From: Moraxella atlantae NBRC 14588
GTDB lineage: Bacteria; Pseudomonadota; Gammaproteobacteria; Pseudomonadales; Moraxellaceae
Length of the DNA: 64,000 nt
Direction: 5' to 3'
Assembly: GCF_001591265.1 (NCBI RefSeq)
Contig: NZ_BCUL01000007.1
Location: forward strand, 53,692-117,691
The notes beneath the pieces were generated by a model. The model was not told the origin of the DNA. It did no database searches and saw nothing but the letters and a program-made list of their open reading frames with translations. Within the stretch, counting starts at the first letter, position 1; each line of letters starts with the position of its first letter. Positions 16,011 to 24,712 of the stretch are shown here, piece after piece. Position numbers and translations under genes: made by a program.

Positions 16011-17039
16011 ATGTCCGATCCTGTTGTAACTTCTCTTGACCCCAACGCAGCCTATACCACTGCACCGCACCGCGATGAAGACTATCTCACGCACGCTATT
16101 GCCGCGATTCGCACCGAGCAAAAGGCGTTGGATTTACTCATTGATCAACTAGATACGCGTTTTATCACCGCCTGTCAGCTGTTGGAGCATTGCCAAGGGC
16201 GTGTGGTGGTGACAGGTATGGGTAAATCGGGGTTGATCGGGCGCAAAATCGCAGCGACGTTTGCATCTACAGGTACGCCTGCGTTTTTTATGCATCCAGG
16301 CGAAGCAGGGCATGGTGATTTGGGTATGTTGGTGGCAGGGGATGTGCTTTTAGCAATTTCCAATTCGGGGCAATCTGATGAAATCCGCACGCTCTTGCCT
16401 GTCGTCAAAAAGCTCAATATTCCGCTAATCAGCATCAGCCGTGACCGTCGTGGGATTTTGCCACAATCAGCAGATGTCGCCTTGACGTTGGGCGCGTCTG
16501 AAGAGGCTTGCCCATTGGGGCTGGCACCAACTTCTAGCACCACCGCAACCTTGGCATTGGGTGATGCGCTGGCGGTGGCGTTGGTTTACAGCAAGCATTT
16601 TACTTCAGAGGATTTTGCGCTGTCACACCCTGCTGGCGCGTTGGGGCGTAAGCTTTTGACTCAAGTCAAAGATATCATGCACACTGATCGCGAAAACTTG
16701 CCAATCGTGCATGACAATGCCACGCTCAACGATGCGGTATTTAGCATGACAGGTGGACGGCTTGGTATGACAGTGGTTGTGAATACCCAATCGCAAGTGG
16801 TCGGCGTGTTTACCGATGGCGATTTACGCCGAAGCCTTGAGCGGCAGTTGCCACTGACCACGCCTATCGGTCAGGTGATGACCGCGTCGCCCAAAACCGT
16901 GGAAGCCAATACCCGTGCGTCAGACGCATTAACCTTGATGAATGATCGCAAAATCAATCAGTTACTAGTACTGCATGCCGACAATACACTGGCAGGTATT
17001 GTGACCTTACACGATTTGCTACAGGCAGGCGTTAGTTAG
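16011..17039 (+). CDS. kdsD: Arabinose-5-phosphate isomerase (KpsF/GutQ family)
   Basis: Interconverts ribulose-5-phosphate and arabinose-5-phosphate, the entry to Kdo and lipopolysaccharide inner-core synthesis. The N-terminal SIS sugar-isomerase domain contains VVVTGMGKSGLIG, the AGHGDLGML segment and SNSGQSDE; two CBS domains follow (from about residue 215, with VFTDGDLRR and ITLHDLLQ-type ends). The 342-residue length from ATG 16011 is close to E. coli KdsD (328). A GTG at 15966 with a GGGGGTGG upstream is an alternative start. It is the first gene of the kdsD-kdsC-lptC-lptA-lptB run. Confidence 0.94.
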   Translation: MSDPVVTSLDPNAAYTTAPHRDEDYLTHAIAAIRTEQKALDLLIDQLDTRFITACQLLEHCQGRVVVTGMGKSGLIGRKIAATFASTGTPAFFMHPGEAGHGDLGMLVAGDVLLAISNSGQSDEIRTLLPVVKKLNIPLISISRDRRGILPQSADVALTLGASEEACPLGLAPTSSTTATLALGDALAVALVYSKHFTSEDFALSHPAGALGRKLLTQVKDIMHTDRENLPIVHDNATLNDAVFSMTGGRLGMTVVVNTQSQVVGVFTDGDLRRSLERQLPLTTPIGQVMTASPKTVEANTRASDALTLMNDRKINQLLVLHADNTLAGIVTLHDLLQAGVS

Positions 17040-17084
17040 ATTGAATTTTTTAAAAATTTTAACATCAAAAAAAGAGAAAACACC

Positions 17085-17681
17085 ATGCAAAATTTGATGA
17101 CCAAAGCCAGCCAAATTAAACTGCTTGTGATGGATGTTGACGGCGTGTTGTCCAACGGGCAAATCATCTATGACCAAAACGGGCATGAGACCAAGTGTTT
17201 TGACGTGCAAGATGGTTTTGGTGTCGAATGCTTGCACAAAGCAGGGTTTAAGACTGCGATTATCACAGGGCGAAAATCGGCAATGGTTGATAAACGCGCC
17301 AAAGAGTTAAACATCGACTATTATCTACAAGGACGCAGCGATAAGCTGACCGCACTGCAAGAGATTTTGGCAGATACGGATATCACGTTGGCAGAGTGCG
17401 CGTATATCGGTGATGACTGGGTGGATATCAAAGCCTTGCAAGCGGTTGGGTTTGCAGTCGCAGTCGCCAATGCACACAATGAGGTCATCAAGCGCGCGGA
17501 TATGGTGACGACACGCGCAGGCGGACATGGTGCGGTGCGCGAATTGTGTGACTTACTGCTTAAAGCCACAGGCAATTATGAAACGGTCTTGGCAAAATTT
17601 TTGTCTGATGAAGCCGCGGTGACCAGTACGCAGGTCAACGATATCGCCGCACAAGATAATCACACAGCTGCTAACCATTAA
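17085..17681 (+). CDS. kdsC: 3-deoxy-D-manno-octulosonate 8-phosphate phosphatase
   Basis: HAD-family phosphatase that removes the phosphate from Kdo-8-phosphate. Motif I is MDVDGVLSNG with the nucleophile Asp; motif II is the Thr in IITGRKS; the Lys follows in the KLTAL region; motif IV is YIGDDWVD. At 198 residues it is slightly longer than usual because of a C-terminal tail (residues from about 178). It lies 45 bases after kdsD and 8 bases before lptC, so it is cotranscribed with them. Confidence 0.95.
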   Translation: MQNLMTKASQIKLLVMDVDGVLSNGQIIYDQNGHETKCFDVQDGFGVECLHKAGFKTAIITGRKSAMVDKRAKELNIDYYLQGRSDKLTALQEILADTDITLAECAYIGDDWVDIKALQAVGFAVAVANAHNEVIKRADMVTTRAGGHGAVRELCDLLLKATGNYETVLAKFLSDEAAVTSTQVNDIAAQDNHTAANH

Positions 17682-17689
17682 GGCAAATT

Positions 17690-18268
17690 GTGTCAAATAA
17701 AGTGCTGTTGGTGCTTGGTGTGATGCTGTTTGTGGTGGCGGCGTACTTTTATCATGAAAACCGCACAGCGTTGGTCAATCTAAACCTTGAACCGTCTGAT
17801 ATCGACTACCAAGCCACCGATGTGCAGGGCTTGCAAACCGACGATAACGGCGCGATTAATTACCGTGTTAATGCCGCGCGCGTGCTGCATTATCAACAAG
17901 CGCAGGTGGCGGCACTGGATAATCTGCAGCTCAATTGGCGCAATCCACAAAACGCACAGACCGTGACCATTACCGCCAAGCACGCGCAGTTGGATGAAAA
18001 TACCCAAAAAATTGTGCTGGCAGATCATATCACCATGCGCAGCCATACCGCCGATGGCAAGCCTGATCTGACCTTAACTGGGCAAGACTGGGTGGGTGAT
18101 TTAAATCGCAAAACATTGAGCAGCCAGCAACCGATTCACGTTGAGCAAGGCAATAATGCCTTTGATGCAGCGCGATTTAGCGCAGACACAGCAACAGGTG
18201 ATTACGCGTTTGAGCGCGTACAGATGCAGTTTATGCCACCCAATCAATCGCCCGTTGCCAATTATTAA
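17690..18268 (+). CDS. lptC: LPS export ABC transporter periplasmic protein LptC
   Basis: Single-pass inner-membrane protein that receives LPS from LptB2FG and passes it to LptA. An N-terminal helix (KVLLVLGVMLFVVAAYFY) anchors a periplasmic beta-jellyroll domain. The start is GTG 17690, six bases after AAGG; there is no nearby ATG. The 192-residue length agrees with E. coli LptC (191). The gene is part of the kds-lpt run. Confidence 0.9.
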   Translation: MSNKVLLVLGVMLFVVAAYFYHENRTALVNLNLEPSDIDYQATDVQGLQTDDNGAINYRVNAARVLHYQQAQVAALDNLQLNWRNPQNAQTVTITAKHAQLDENTQKIVLADHITMRSHTADGKPDLTLTGQDWVGDLNRKTLSSQQPIHVEQGNNAFDAARFSADTATGDYAFERVQMQFMPPNQSPVANY

Positions 18269-18269
18269 C

Positions 18270-18302
18270 GCTTGCATCAGACGGCGCTTGCATCAGACAG
18301 GA
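18270..18302. repeat. Short direct repeat between lptC and lptA
   Basis: Two adjacent copies of GCTTGCATCAGAC(G/A)G lie immediately after the lptC stop. They have no obvious role. Confidence 0.6.
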
Positions 18303-18439
18303 TAGTACGTTGGTCTAAATTGCTTGAAATTTTTGTGATTTACCCCACTAAATTTGATCAAGCCAAAATTTTTTGGCGCGATTTGATTCGCTTGCCTGCT
18401 GTAAACATTGCCAAGATAAAAACTTTATAAGGGTTGCCT

Positions 18440-18991
18440 ATGCGTCCTGCTTGCTTGACTAATCGTGTTTTTGCCCATCCATTGCTTGTAAAACTTGGCG
18501 CGATGGGTGCGTTGGTGGCTGTTAGTTTGAGTGCCCATGCGTTGCCATCGGATGCCAACCAGCCCATACGTTTGCTTGCCGATAAGGCAACCTACAGCGA
18601 ACGCACAGGCGTGACCAGTTATAGCGGCAACGTTAGCATAACCCAAGGCACACTCAAGATGACGGCAGAAAATCTAACCGTTAATCTCACCCCAACGCGC
18701 GCGATTGACAGCGCGGTAGCGACTGGCAGCCCAGCGACGATTCAGCAAATTGTCACCCAAGAAAAAGGCTTGGCAAAAGGGCAAGCCAATCGCATTGATT
18801 ATAACGTCAAAACAGGCATCGTGACCCTAACAGGCAATGCCAAGCTAACCCAAAACGGCGGCAGTTTTTCGGGCAACGTCATCCGCTATAGTCTCAAAGT
18901 TGGTGACATCGAAGCCACAGCAGGCAACAGTCAGCGTGTTGAGTTGGTATTCCCACCGCAAGATAGCAACCGTGTTGGCTTGCGCCGCTAA
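18440..18991 (+). CDS. lptA: LPS transport periplasmic protein LptA
   Basis: Periplasmic beta-jellyroll protein that forms the bridge carrying LPS from LptC to LptD. The 183-residue product begins with a signal peptide (hydrophobic GAMGALVAVSLSAHA, cleavage probably before LPSD). The OstA/LptA domain follows, with DKATYSERTGVTSYSGNVSI and QANRIDYNVKTGIVTLTGNA-type strands. The ATG at 18440 has AGGG upstream; the frame opens at a TTG six bases earlier. A 171-base gap separates it from lptC, so it may have its own promoter. Confidence 0.93.
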   Translation: MRPACLTNRVFAHPLLVKLGAMGALVAVSLSAHALPSDANQPIRLLADKATYSERTGVTSYSGNVSITQGTLKMTAENLTVNLTPTRAIDSAVATGSPATIQQIVTQEKGLAKGQANRIDYNVKTGIVTLTGNAKLTQNGGSFSGNVIRYSLKVGDIEATAGNSQRVELVFPPQDSNRVGLRR

Positions 18992-19000
18992 GGGGTGGAT

Positions 19001-19780
19001 ATGTCAAAATCCGCCACCACGTCGCCACAGCACACCACGCCCACCACAAACGCCAACAGCCATCTGGTTATGCAGCACCTTGCCAAACGCTATGGCAAAC
19101 GCTGGGTAGTTAAAGATGTGTCGTTTTCGGTAGAGCAGGGGCAAGTTGTTGGGCTGTTAGGACCAAATGGCGCAGGCAAAACGACCAGTTTTTATATGGT
19201 CGTTGGGCTGGTGGCAATGGATAAAGGACAAATCCATTTGGGTGGGCAGGACATCTCACGTTTGACGATGCCTGAGCGCGCGCAAGTTGGCATTGGCTAC
19301 TTGCCGCAAGAAGCGTCAATTTTTCGTAAACTCACCATTGAGCAAAATATTTTGGCGATTTTGCAAACGCGGCGCGATTTGAATAAACGTGAGCAGCAGC
19401 AGACGCTTGAGCAGCTCATTGCTGACTTTAACCTCAATCATGTGCGTCATTCGTTGGGTCTGAGTGTATCGGGTGGTGAGCGGCGGCGTTGTGAGATTGC
19501 GCGCTGTTTGGCATCAAATCCTAAATTTATTTTGTTGGATGAACCTTTTGCAGGTGTCGATCCGATTTCAGTCGGCGATATCAAAGACGTGGTTTTGACC
19601 CTCAAACAACGCGGCATTGGGGTGCTAATTACTGACCATAATGTGCGCGAAACCTTAGCAATTTGTGAAAAAGCGTACATCGTCAGTGAAGGCGCGATTA
19701 TTGCCGATGGCACGGCAGAAGAGATTTTAAACAACGCTTTGGTGCGGCAGGTGTACTTGGGTGAAGACTTTGTCGTGTAG
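19001..19780 (+). CDS. lptB: LPS export ABC transporter ATP-binding protein LptB
   Basis: Cytoplasmic ATPase that powers LPS extraction by LptFG. The ABC signatures are complete: Walker A GPNGAGKT, the Q-loop [14 protein letters not shown], signature [15 protein letters not shown], Walker B FILLDEPF, and the switch His in ITDHNVRE. The ATG at 19001 follows AGGGG; relative to E. coli LptB it has about 20 extra N-terminal residues rich in Ser, Thr and Asn. It lies 9 bases after lptA. In many relatives rpoN follows; here a PACE gene does. Confidence 0.96.
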   Translation: MSKSATTSPQHTTPTTNANSHLVMQHLAKRYGKRWVVKDVSFSVEQGQVVGLLGPNGAGKTTSFYMVVGLVAMDKGQIHLGGQDISRLTMPERAQVGIGYLPQEASIFRKLTIEQNILAILQTRRDLNKREQQQTLEQLIADFNLNHVRHSLGLSVSGGERRRCEIARCLASNPKFILLDEPFAGVDPISVGDIKDVVLTLKQRGIGVLITDHNVRETLAICEKAYIVSEGAIIADGTAEEILNNALVRQVYLGEDFVV

Positions 19781-19792
19781 TGGCAAGGCGCG

Positions 19793-20266
19793 ATGAATTC
19801 GCCCAATTTGCCGACCAACCATGCGGTGAGTCAGCCGCCAATGTCTATTGCCGAGCGCATCGGACAAGCGATATTGTTCGAAGCGATTGCGCTGTTGTTG
19901 TCGTTTGGTTTGGTGCAAGTGTTTGACCACCACACCGATGAGGGCAACGGCTGGCAAGTCTGGGCAATGTTGCTGAGCATCTCTTTGCTGGCGATGGTGT
20001 GGACATTTGTTTATAACTTATTGTTTGATCGGCTGTTTACGCAAGACAAACTTGACCGCCCGATTTGGTTGCGCGCGCTGCATATCATCGGTTTTGAAGG
20101 CGGATTGTTGTGTTTTACCTTGCCGCTGGTGATGTGGGTGCTAGGCATTGGCGTTTGGCAAGCGTTGATGTTAGACGTGGCAATGTCGCTGACGGTGTTG
20201 GTGTATGGGTTTATCTTTTATTGGGTGTATGACGTACTACGCGCGCGTTTACTGACGGCTAAATAG
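19793..20266 (+). CDS. PACE-family multidrug efflux protein (AceI-like)
   Basis: A 157-residue membrane protein with four hydrophobic helices arranged as two bacterial transmembrane pairs (BTP domain, PF05232). Recognisable family positions are the first-helix Glu in ILFEAIALLLSFG, the RALHIIGFEGGLL segment opening the second repeat, and the YWVYD ending. AceI of Acinetobacter exports chlorhexidine by proton antiport; whether this protein does so is inference. It starts 12 bases after lptB and is probably read from the same transcript. Confidence 0.85.
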   Translation: MNSPNLPTNHAVSQPPMSIAERIGQAILFEAIALLLSFGLVQVFDHHTDEGNGWQVWAMLLSISLLAMVWTFVYNLLFDRLFTQDKLDRPIWLRALHIIGFEGGLLCFTLPLVMWVLGIGVWQALMLDVAMSLTVLVYGFIFYWVYDVLRARLLTAK

Positions 20267-20463
20267 CAAAAAATTATAATTTTTTTTAAAAGTCGTTTGA
20301 ATGCTAAAAAAATAGTTGCACCAAGCCACACTTAAATCTAGCAAAAATTTATCCCACGAATTTGCGTGAGCGATTGGCGACTAAGCTACCTAAACTGGGT
20401 GGGTAAAATATGGCCGCCATAGCATGAGGCAAACGGTTTAACCAAACGAGGAATCACCCAAAG

Positions 20464-21867
20464 ATGGCAAAAGCCAAGTCTAGCTACATCTGCCAACAAT
20501 GCGGCGCGGTATTTGGTAAATGGTCGGGGCAGTGCGCCGATTGCGGTGCGTGGAACAGCCTTATCGAAGCACCTACCGTTGCCGCCATGCCGCACCACAA
20601 AGCCACGGCAGGCAAAAAGACCAGCAACTATGCAGGCGAACATTCTGCCGTTATGCCGCTGAATGCTGTGCCACTAACGCTTGATACGCGCTTGCCGACA
20701 GGTGTCAGTGAGTTTGACCGCGTGCTAGGCGGTGGGCTGGTAGCAGGTTCGGTGGTATTGATTGGCGGTGATCCTGGCATCGGCAAATCGACGATTTTGC
20801 TACAAACCGCCGTGCACATGGCGCAAAATGACAGCCTAGCAGGCAGTGCGTTGTATGTCACAGGTGAAGAGTCCTTGTCACAGGTTGCCATGCGCGCGCA
20901 GCGGCTTGGCTTGCCCAATGACCGCTTGCAGGTGCTAGCAGAAACCAACGTTGAGGCAATCTGCCAAGTGTTGAGCCAATTACAGCCTGCGGTAGCGGTG
21001 ATTGACTCTATTCAAACGTTGTTCACCGAAGCCATCCAATCTGCCCCAGGTGGAGTCAGCCAAATCCGTGAGTCGGCGGCGATTTTGACGCGCTATGCCA
21101 AGCAGACGGGCACAGCGTTGTTTTTGGTTGGGCACGTTACCAAAGAGGGTGCGTTGGCAGGCCCGCGTGTGCTTGAGCATATGGTTGATACGGTACTGTA
21201 TTTTGAGGGGCAGTCGGACAGCCGTTTTCGCATGATTCGCGCGGTCAAAAACCGTTTTGGCGCGGTCAATGAGCTAGGTATTTTTGCCATGACCGACACG
21301 GGGCTCAAAGAAGTGGCTAACCCATCAGCGATTTTTTTAAGCCGTTATGATCAGCCTGTGGCAGGTTCGGTGGTGATGATCAGCCGTGAAGGCACGCGTC
21401 CGCTTTTGGTTGAGGTGCAAGCCTTGGTCGATGACGCACAAGGGCAGCCACGCCGTATGGCGATTGGGCTAGATTTTCAGCGGCTTGCTATGCTGCTTGC
21501 GGTCATGCACCGTCATGGCGGCATTCATACCAGTGGGCAGGATGTATATGTCAATGTCGTCGGTGGGGTCAAAGTGCTTGAAACGGGCTCAGATTTAGCC
21601 GTGTTGTTGGCGTGTGCGTCGAGCATTAAAGAAAAGCCGTTGCCTTATACGTTGGCGGTATTTGGTGAGGTGGGTTTATCAGGAGAAATCCGCCCTGTAC
21701 CCAACGGGCAAGAGCGGCTAAAAGAAGCCATCAAACACGGCTTTACCCACGCCATCGTGCCCAAAGCAAACATGCCCAAAACACAGCTTGAGCAGTTTAG
21801 AGGCTTAACAATTATTGGGGTAGAGCGGCTTGAGCAAGCCATTCATAGCGCGTTTGAAGACATTTAA
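20464..21867 (+). CDS. radA: DNA repair protein RadA
   Basis: RecA-like ATPase that drives branch migration in recombinational repair. Domains in order: an N-terminal C4 zinc finger (YICQQCGAVFGKWSGQCADCG), the ATPase with Walker A GGDPGIGKST and the RadA-specific KNRFG motif, and a C-terminal Lon-protease-like domain without the protease active site. The 467-residue length is typical (about 460). The start ATG 20464 lies after AGGAATCACCCAAAG. It converges on the RlpA-like gene with little space and no clear hairpin. Confidence 0.97.
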   Translation: MAKAKSSYICQQCGAVFGKWSGQCADCGAWNSLIEAPTVAAMPHHKATAGKKTSNYAGEHSAVMPLNAVPLTLDTRLPTGVSEFDRVLGGGLVAGSVVLIGGDPGIGKSTILLQTAVHMAQNDSLAGSALYVTGEESLSQVAMRAQRLGLPNDRLQVLAETNVEAICQVLSQLQPAVAVIDSIQTLFTEAIQSAPGGVSQIRESAAILTRYAKQTGTALFLVGHVTKEGALAGPRVLEHMVDTVLYFEGQSDSRFRMIRAVKNRFGAVNELGIFAMTDTGLKEVANPSAIFLSRYDQPVAGSVVMISREGTRPLLVEVQALVDDAQGQPRRMAIGLDFQRLAMLLAVMHRHGGIHTSGQDVYVNVVGGVKVLETGSDLAVLLACASSIKEKPLPYTLAVFGEVGLSGEIRPVPNGQERLKEAIKHGFTHAIVPKANMPKTQLEQFRGLTIIGVERLEQAIHSAFEDI

Positions 21868-21889
21868 CACGCGATAAGACATGATAAAA

Positions 21890-22492
21890 TTATAAACCTG
21901 CGGGGTCGGCAACGCGCTCAATCAAGACATCGCCTGAACCTGCATTGCTGATACCGATTTGCTTAGCAGCGGCATAGGATAAATCCACCACACGGTTACC
22001 TGAAAATGGCTTGCGGTCATTGACTTTTACCACCACGCTTTTGCCATTGGACTTGTTGGTTACTTTGATATAGCAATTCATCGGTAATGACGCATGAGCA
22101 GCGGTTAGGGCGTTTTGGTCAAAGGTATCGCCGTTGGTGGTTTTACCACCATGAAATTGCCGCCCGTAGGACGATGCTATACCTGATTGGGTAAAGCGGC
22201 TAACCGTATTTGATGCAATCGCCGTCAAGCGCGATAACACATCGCTGTCGCCATCGTTGGTTGGCGCAGGTTTGGCTTGGCTAAATAGCGGACTGCTAAG
22301 TGCAAGTGAGGTATTGGCAGGCTGGCGCGCGGATTTAACCAAATCTGAAGCATTGTTGTGCTGACGAGATAACTCGGTGAGCACGTAGTCTAAATTGAGT
22401 GAATCTGCCGCTTGCGCGTGCATCATGCTACTTGCTAAGATTAAACCGCTCAACCATTTTACGTTGCGCGTTTTTTGACCATCTGCATTCAT
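21890..22492 (-). CDS. RlpA-like double-psi beta-barrel exported protein
   Basis: A 200-residue exported protein. The signal peptide (VKWLSGLILASSMMHAQA) is followed by a linker of about 75 residues and a C-terminal DPBB domain. The domain contains ASSYGRQFHGGKTTNGDTF, then LTAAHASLPM, the KVNDRKPFSGNRVVDLSYAAA segment and GDVLIERV, which are hallmarks of RlpA. RlpA proteins bind or cleave denuded glycan strands at the division septum. No SPOR domain and no lipobox cysteine are visible, so this is a short soluble or surface-associated variant. Its activity cannot be inferred. Confidence 0.86.
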   Translation of the reverse strand: MNADGQKTRNVKWLSGLILASSMMHAQAADSLNLDYVLTELSRQHNNASDLVKSARQPANTSLALSSPLFSQAKPAPTNDGDSDVLSRLTAIASNTVSRFTQSGIASSYGRQFHGGKTTNGDTFDQNALTAAHASLPMNCYIKVTNKSNGKSVVVKVNDRKPFSGNRVVDLSYAAAKQIGISNAGSGDVLIERVADPAGL

Positions 22493-22743
22493 ACAAACCT
22501 CAATATTGAGTTAGGACAGGCAAGCGCGATCACGCCACCAACCTCGTTTATCTGCTGCATTTCGCTGCAACATTCATGCCAAGCTGCGATTTTCTCATAG
22601 TTCGGCTCAGCCAAATTAGCCAAAGCCAGTCTATAAATTGGGCAAATATCCACACATTTCAACCCAATAGGCTTTGATTATTAGGACTGTATTATATCAC
22701 TAAACAATCTTTAAGAAACAGTTTTAGAGCGTTTTTTAAGCAG

Positions 22744-22773
22744 TACCCATGTGCTTAATACCCATGTGCTTAA
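22744..22773. repeat. Perfect 15-bp tandem duplication
   Basis: Two back-to-back copies of TACCCATGTGCTTAA, upstream of ihfB. Confidence 0.9.
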
Positions 22774-22784
22774 ATCGCCAAACT

Positions 22785-22830
22785 CATGCAATTAACAAAC
22801 AAAATTTTATCAATAAAACCAAATTGCATG
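22785..22830. promoter_or_regulatory. Inverted repeat upstream of ihfB
   Basis: Arms CATGCAATT and AATTGCATG are separated by 28 AT-rich bases. They are too far apart for a compact operator but suit a looped dimer site or weak cruciform. The role is unknown. Confidence 0.4.
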
Positions 22831-22994
22831 AAAATCTTGTGGGTAAATGTATAGGCGTTTGCTTAAAATTTGATTATACTATGTAGCAATTGGTATGTTT
22901 TTGTAAGCTTAACACAGGCTAACATGAGCCAAACCAATTAGATAGTTAAGCAGTTAAATTGGGACACCTACAAGTGTGTATTGTGGCAGGGCGT

Positions 22995-23297
22995 ATGCAA
23001 AAAGTTGTCAATAAATCGGATCTAATCGCAAATTTGACCAGCCAGTGCGATGGCTTAGAAGAGCAGGTGGTCGAAGATGCGGCGCAAAAACTGTTTGATT
23101 TGATGGCGCAAACTTTATGCCGTGACGGGCGCATTGAGGTGCGCGGTTTTGGCAGTTTTTGTTTGCACTATCGCGATGCCCGTACCGCGCGCAATCCTAA
23201 AACGGGCAAAAAAGTTGAAGTCAAAGCCACGGCTATTCCGCACTTTAAGCCTGGTAAAGCATTGCGCGAACAAGTCAATAAATTCGACAAAGCATGA
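22995..23297 (+). CDS. ihfB: Integration host factor subunit beta
   Basis: DNA-bending HU/IHF-family protein, partner of IHF-alpha, used in replication, recombination and transcription. The 100-residue sequence has the DNA-binding arm signature GRIEVRGFGSF...RNPKTGKKVEVKATAIPHFKPGKAL, with the intercalating Pro in RNPKTG. The phrasing KSDLIANLTSQCDGL at the N-terminus matches the beta subunit. ATG 22995 gives the standard length; the frame continues 12 codons further upstream. It precedes lapA, as in many gammaproteobacteria, although rpsA is missing upstream. Confidence 0.93.
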   Translation: MQKVVNKSDLIANLTSQCDGLEEQVVEDAAQKLFDLMAQTLCRDGRIEVRGFGSFCLHYRDARTARNPKTGKKVEVKATAIPHFKPGKALREQVNKFDKA

Positions 23298-23485
23298 TAC
23301 ACCAAAGCTGTGATGGGTGAGTTTGGTAAACACTTGTCACAAAAACACGTTGTCATGTTACGCTATGCTTGCGCTAAACTATGTATAATTAGATTATTTA
23401 TAACAGGTTTAAATAACAGATTAAAAAATCACAACATTGTGGTTGTTAAAATTGGTTTAGCCAATCATTGTTTGAGGATACCTAT

Positions 23486-23833
23486 ATGCGCGTTATCATG
23501 TCGATTTTGTTGGGTTTAATCATTGCTTATGGGCTGTTTTTGGTATTTGCTAATAGCCAGCCTGTGATGGTGAACTTGTTATTTAGTACCGTGCCGCAGA
23601 TGGCATTGGGTTTGATGCTGATTTTGACTTTATTATTGGGTTTGTTGGCTGGGATTTTGATGTCACTGATGTTATTTCGTGTGTTTCAAATTCGTGCCGA
23701 GAACCAACGCCTATTGCGTGATTTGGCAGCAGCTCAGCAAAAATTGGTTGAAACCCAAAGCAATTATGAGCAGCACCTCAACCAAAGCCGCAATGCAGGT
23801 ATTCCGCTGTCGGTGAATAATCCTACTGTTTAG
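23486..23833 (+). CDS. lapA: LapA/YciS family (DUF1049) inner-membrane protein
   Basis: Small membrane protein. In E. coli LapA (YciS) works with LapB in controlling LPS synthesis through LpxC turnover. The 115 residues contain two transmembrane helices (residues about 3-22 and 40-65) and a cytoplasmic coiled-coil tail (ENQRLLRDLAAAQQKLVETQ), the DUF1049 layout. Start ATG 23486 has GAGG upstream. No lapB follows directly; pyrF does. It is probably cotranscribed with ihfB, and is closed by the hairpin at 23864-23898. Confidence 0.85.
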   Translation: MRVIMSILLGLIIAYGLFLVFANSQPVMVNLLFSTVPQMALGLMLILTLLLGLLAGILMSLMLFRVFQIRAENQRLLRDLAAAQQKLVETQSNYEQHLNQSRNAGIPLSVNNPTV

Positions 23834-23863
23834 ACGCTGATTGCTACCATACAAATGTTGTTT

Positions 23864-23898
23864 AAAAATGGCTTATCGATGTATTAAGCCATTTTTTA
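23864..23898 (+). terminator. lapA terminator
   Basis: Stem AAAATGGCTTA/TAAGCCATTTT with a T-run, between lapA and pyrF. Confidence 0.85.
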
Positions 23899-23933
23899 GA
23901 TCTAAAGATTTTATTAAGCGATAAAGTGTATCT

Positions 23934-24662
23934 ATGTCTTCTGCTACTCAATCTTTAAGTACCGTGCGCTCGCCGATTATTGTTGCGTTGGATAATATGA
24001 CTGATAGCCAAGCTTTGGCATTGGCATATAAGTTAGATCCAACGCTCTGCCGCGTTAAAGTTGGCAAAGAATTATTTACCCGTTATGGTGCAGGTTTTGT
24101 CCAAGCCTTGCACGGCCGTGGGTTTGAAGTATTTTTGGATTTAAAATTTCATGATATCCCTAACACCACAGCGCAGGCGGTGCTTGCGGCGGCGGACTTG
24201 GGTGTGTGGATGGTCAATGTGCACGCCAGTGCAGGCTATACTGCCATGCACGCGGCAAAGCAGCGGCTATTAGACGCAGGCTACCGCACCAAACTGATTG
24301 CGGTGACGGTGCTAACGTCGATGACGCAGGCAGATTTGGCAGGTATTGGCGTGACAGCAAGCATTGATGAGCACGTTGAACGCTTAGCAAAGCTCACGCA
24401 GCAGGCAGGGCTTGATGGGGTGGTGTGTTCGGCACAAGAGGCGCGGCGATTGCGCCAAGCGTGCGGGCAAAATTTTTTGCTGGTGACACCGGGTATTCGA
24501 CTGGCGGATGACGCAGCCAATGACCAAAGCCGCATTTGCACACCGCAGCAGGCGTTACAGTTGGGTGCAGATTATTTGGTGATCGGGCGTTCGATCACCC
24601 AAGCGCAAGACCCATTGGCAAAATTGGCACAAATTGTTGTCGATTTGCCAGCGCGTGTTTAG
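23934..24662 (+). CDS. pyrF: Orotidine 5'-phosphate decarboxylase
   Basis: Last step of UMP synthesis: decarboxylates OMP. The 242-residue TIM barrel has the catalytic [10 protein letters not shown] motif (Asp-x-Lys-x-x-Asp), the early IVALDNM strand with its substrate Asp, and the phosphate-binding [12 protein letters not shown] near the C-terminus. Length is normal. The start ATG 23934 lies 36 bases after the lapA terminator; the first 15 residues are poorly conserved. The other pyrimidine genes here (pyrB, pyrC') are 10 kb away. Confidence 0.96.
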   Translation: MSSATQSLSTVRSPIIVALDNMTDSQALALAYKLDPTLCRVKVGKELFTRYGAGFVQALHGRGFEVFLDLKFHDIPNTTAQAVLAAADLGVWMVNVHASAGYTAMHAAKQRLLDAGYRTKLIAVTVLTSMTQADLAGIGVTASIDEHVERLAKLTQQAGLDGVVCSAQEARRLRQACGQNFLLVTPGIRLADDAANDQSRICTPQQALQLGADYLVIGRSITQAQDPLAKLAQIVVDLPARV

Positions 24663-24712
24663 ATTTTATGTGTTTTGCCTGACAATAGCAGAAAATTAGC
24701 AGGATACCATCC

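Larger units (their letters stand above)
22493..22994 (+). other. Long intergenic region upstream of ihfB
   Basis: No convincing gene lies in these 502 bases. They include a perfect 15-bp tandem duplication (22744-22773) and an inverted repeat CATGCAATT/AATTGCATG (22785-22830). A TATACT -10 candidate lies at 22875-22880, preceded by TG two bases upstream. The usual upstream partner of ihfB, rpsA, is absent here. The stretch probably holds the ihfB promoter and, leftwards, that of the RlpA-like gene. Confidence 0.5.
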
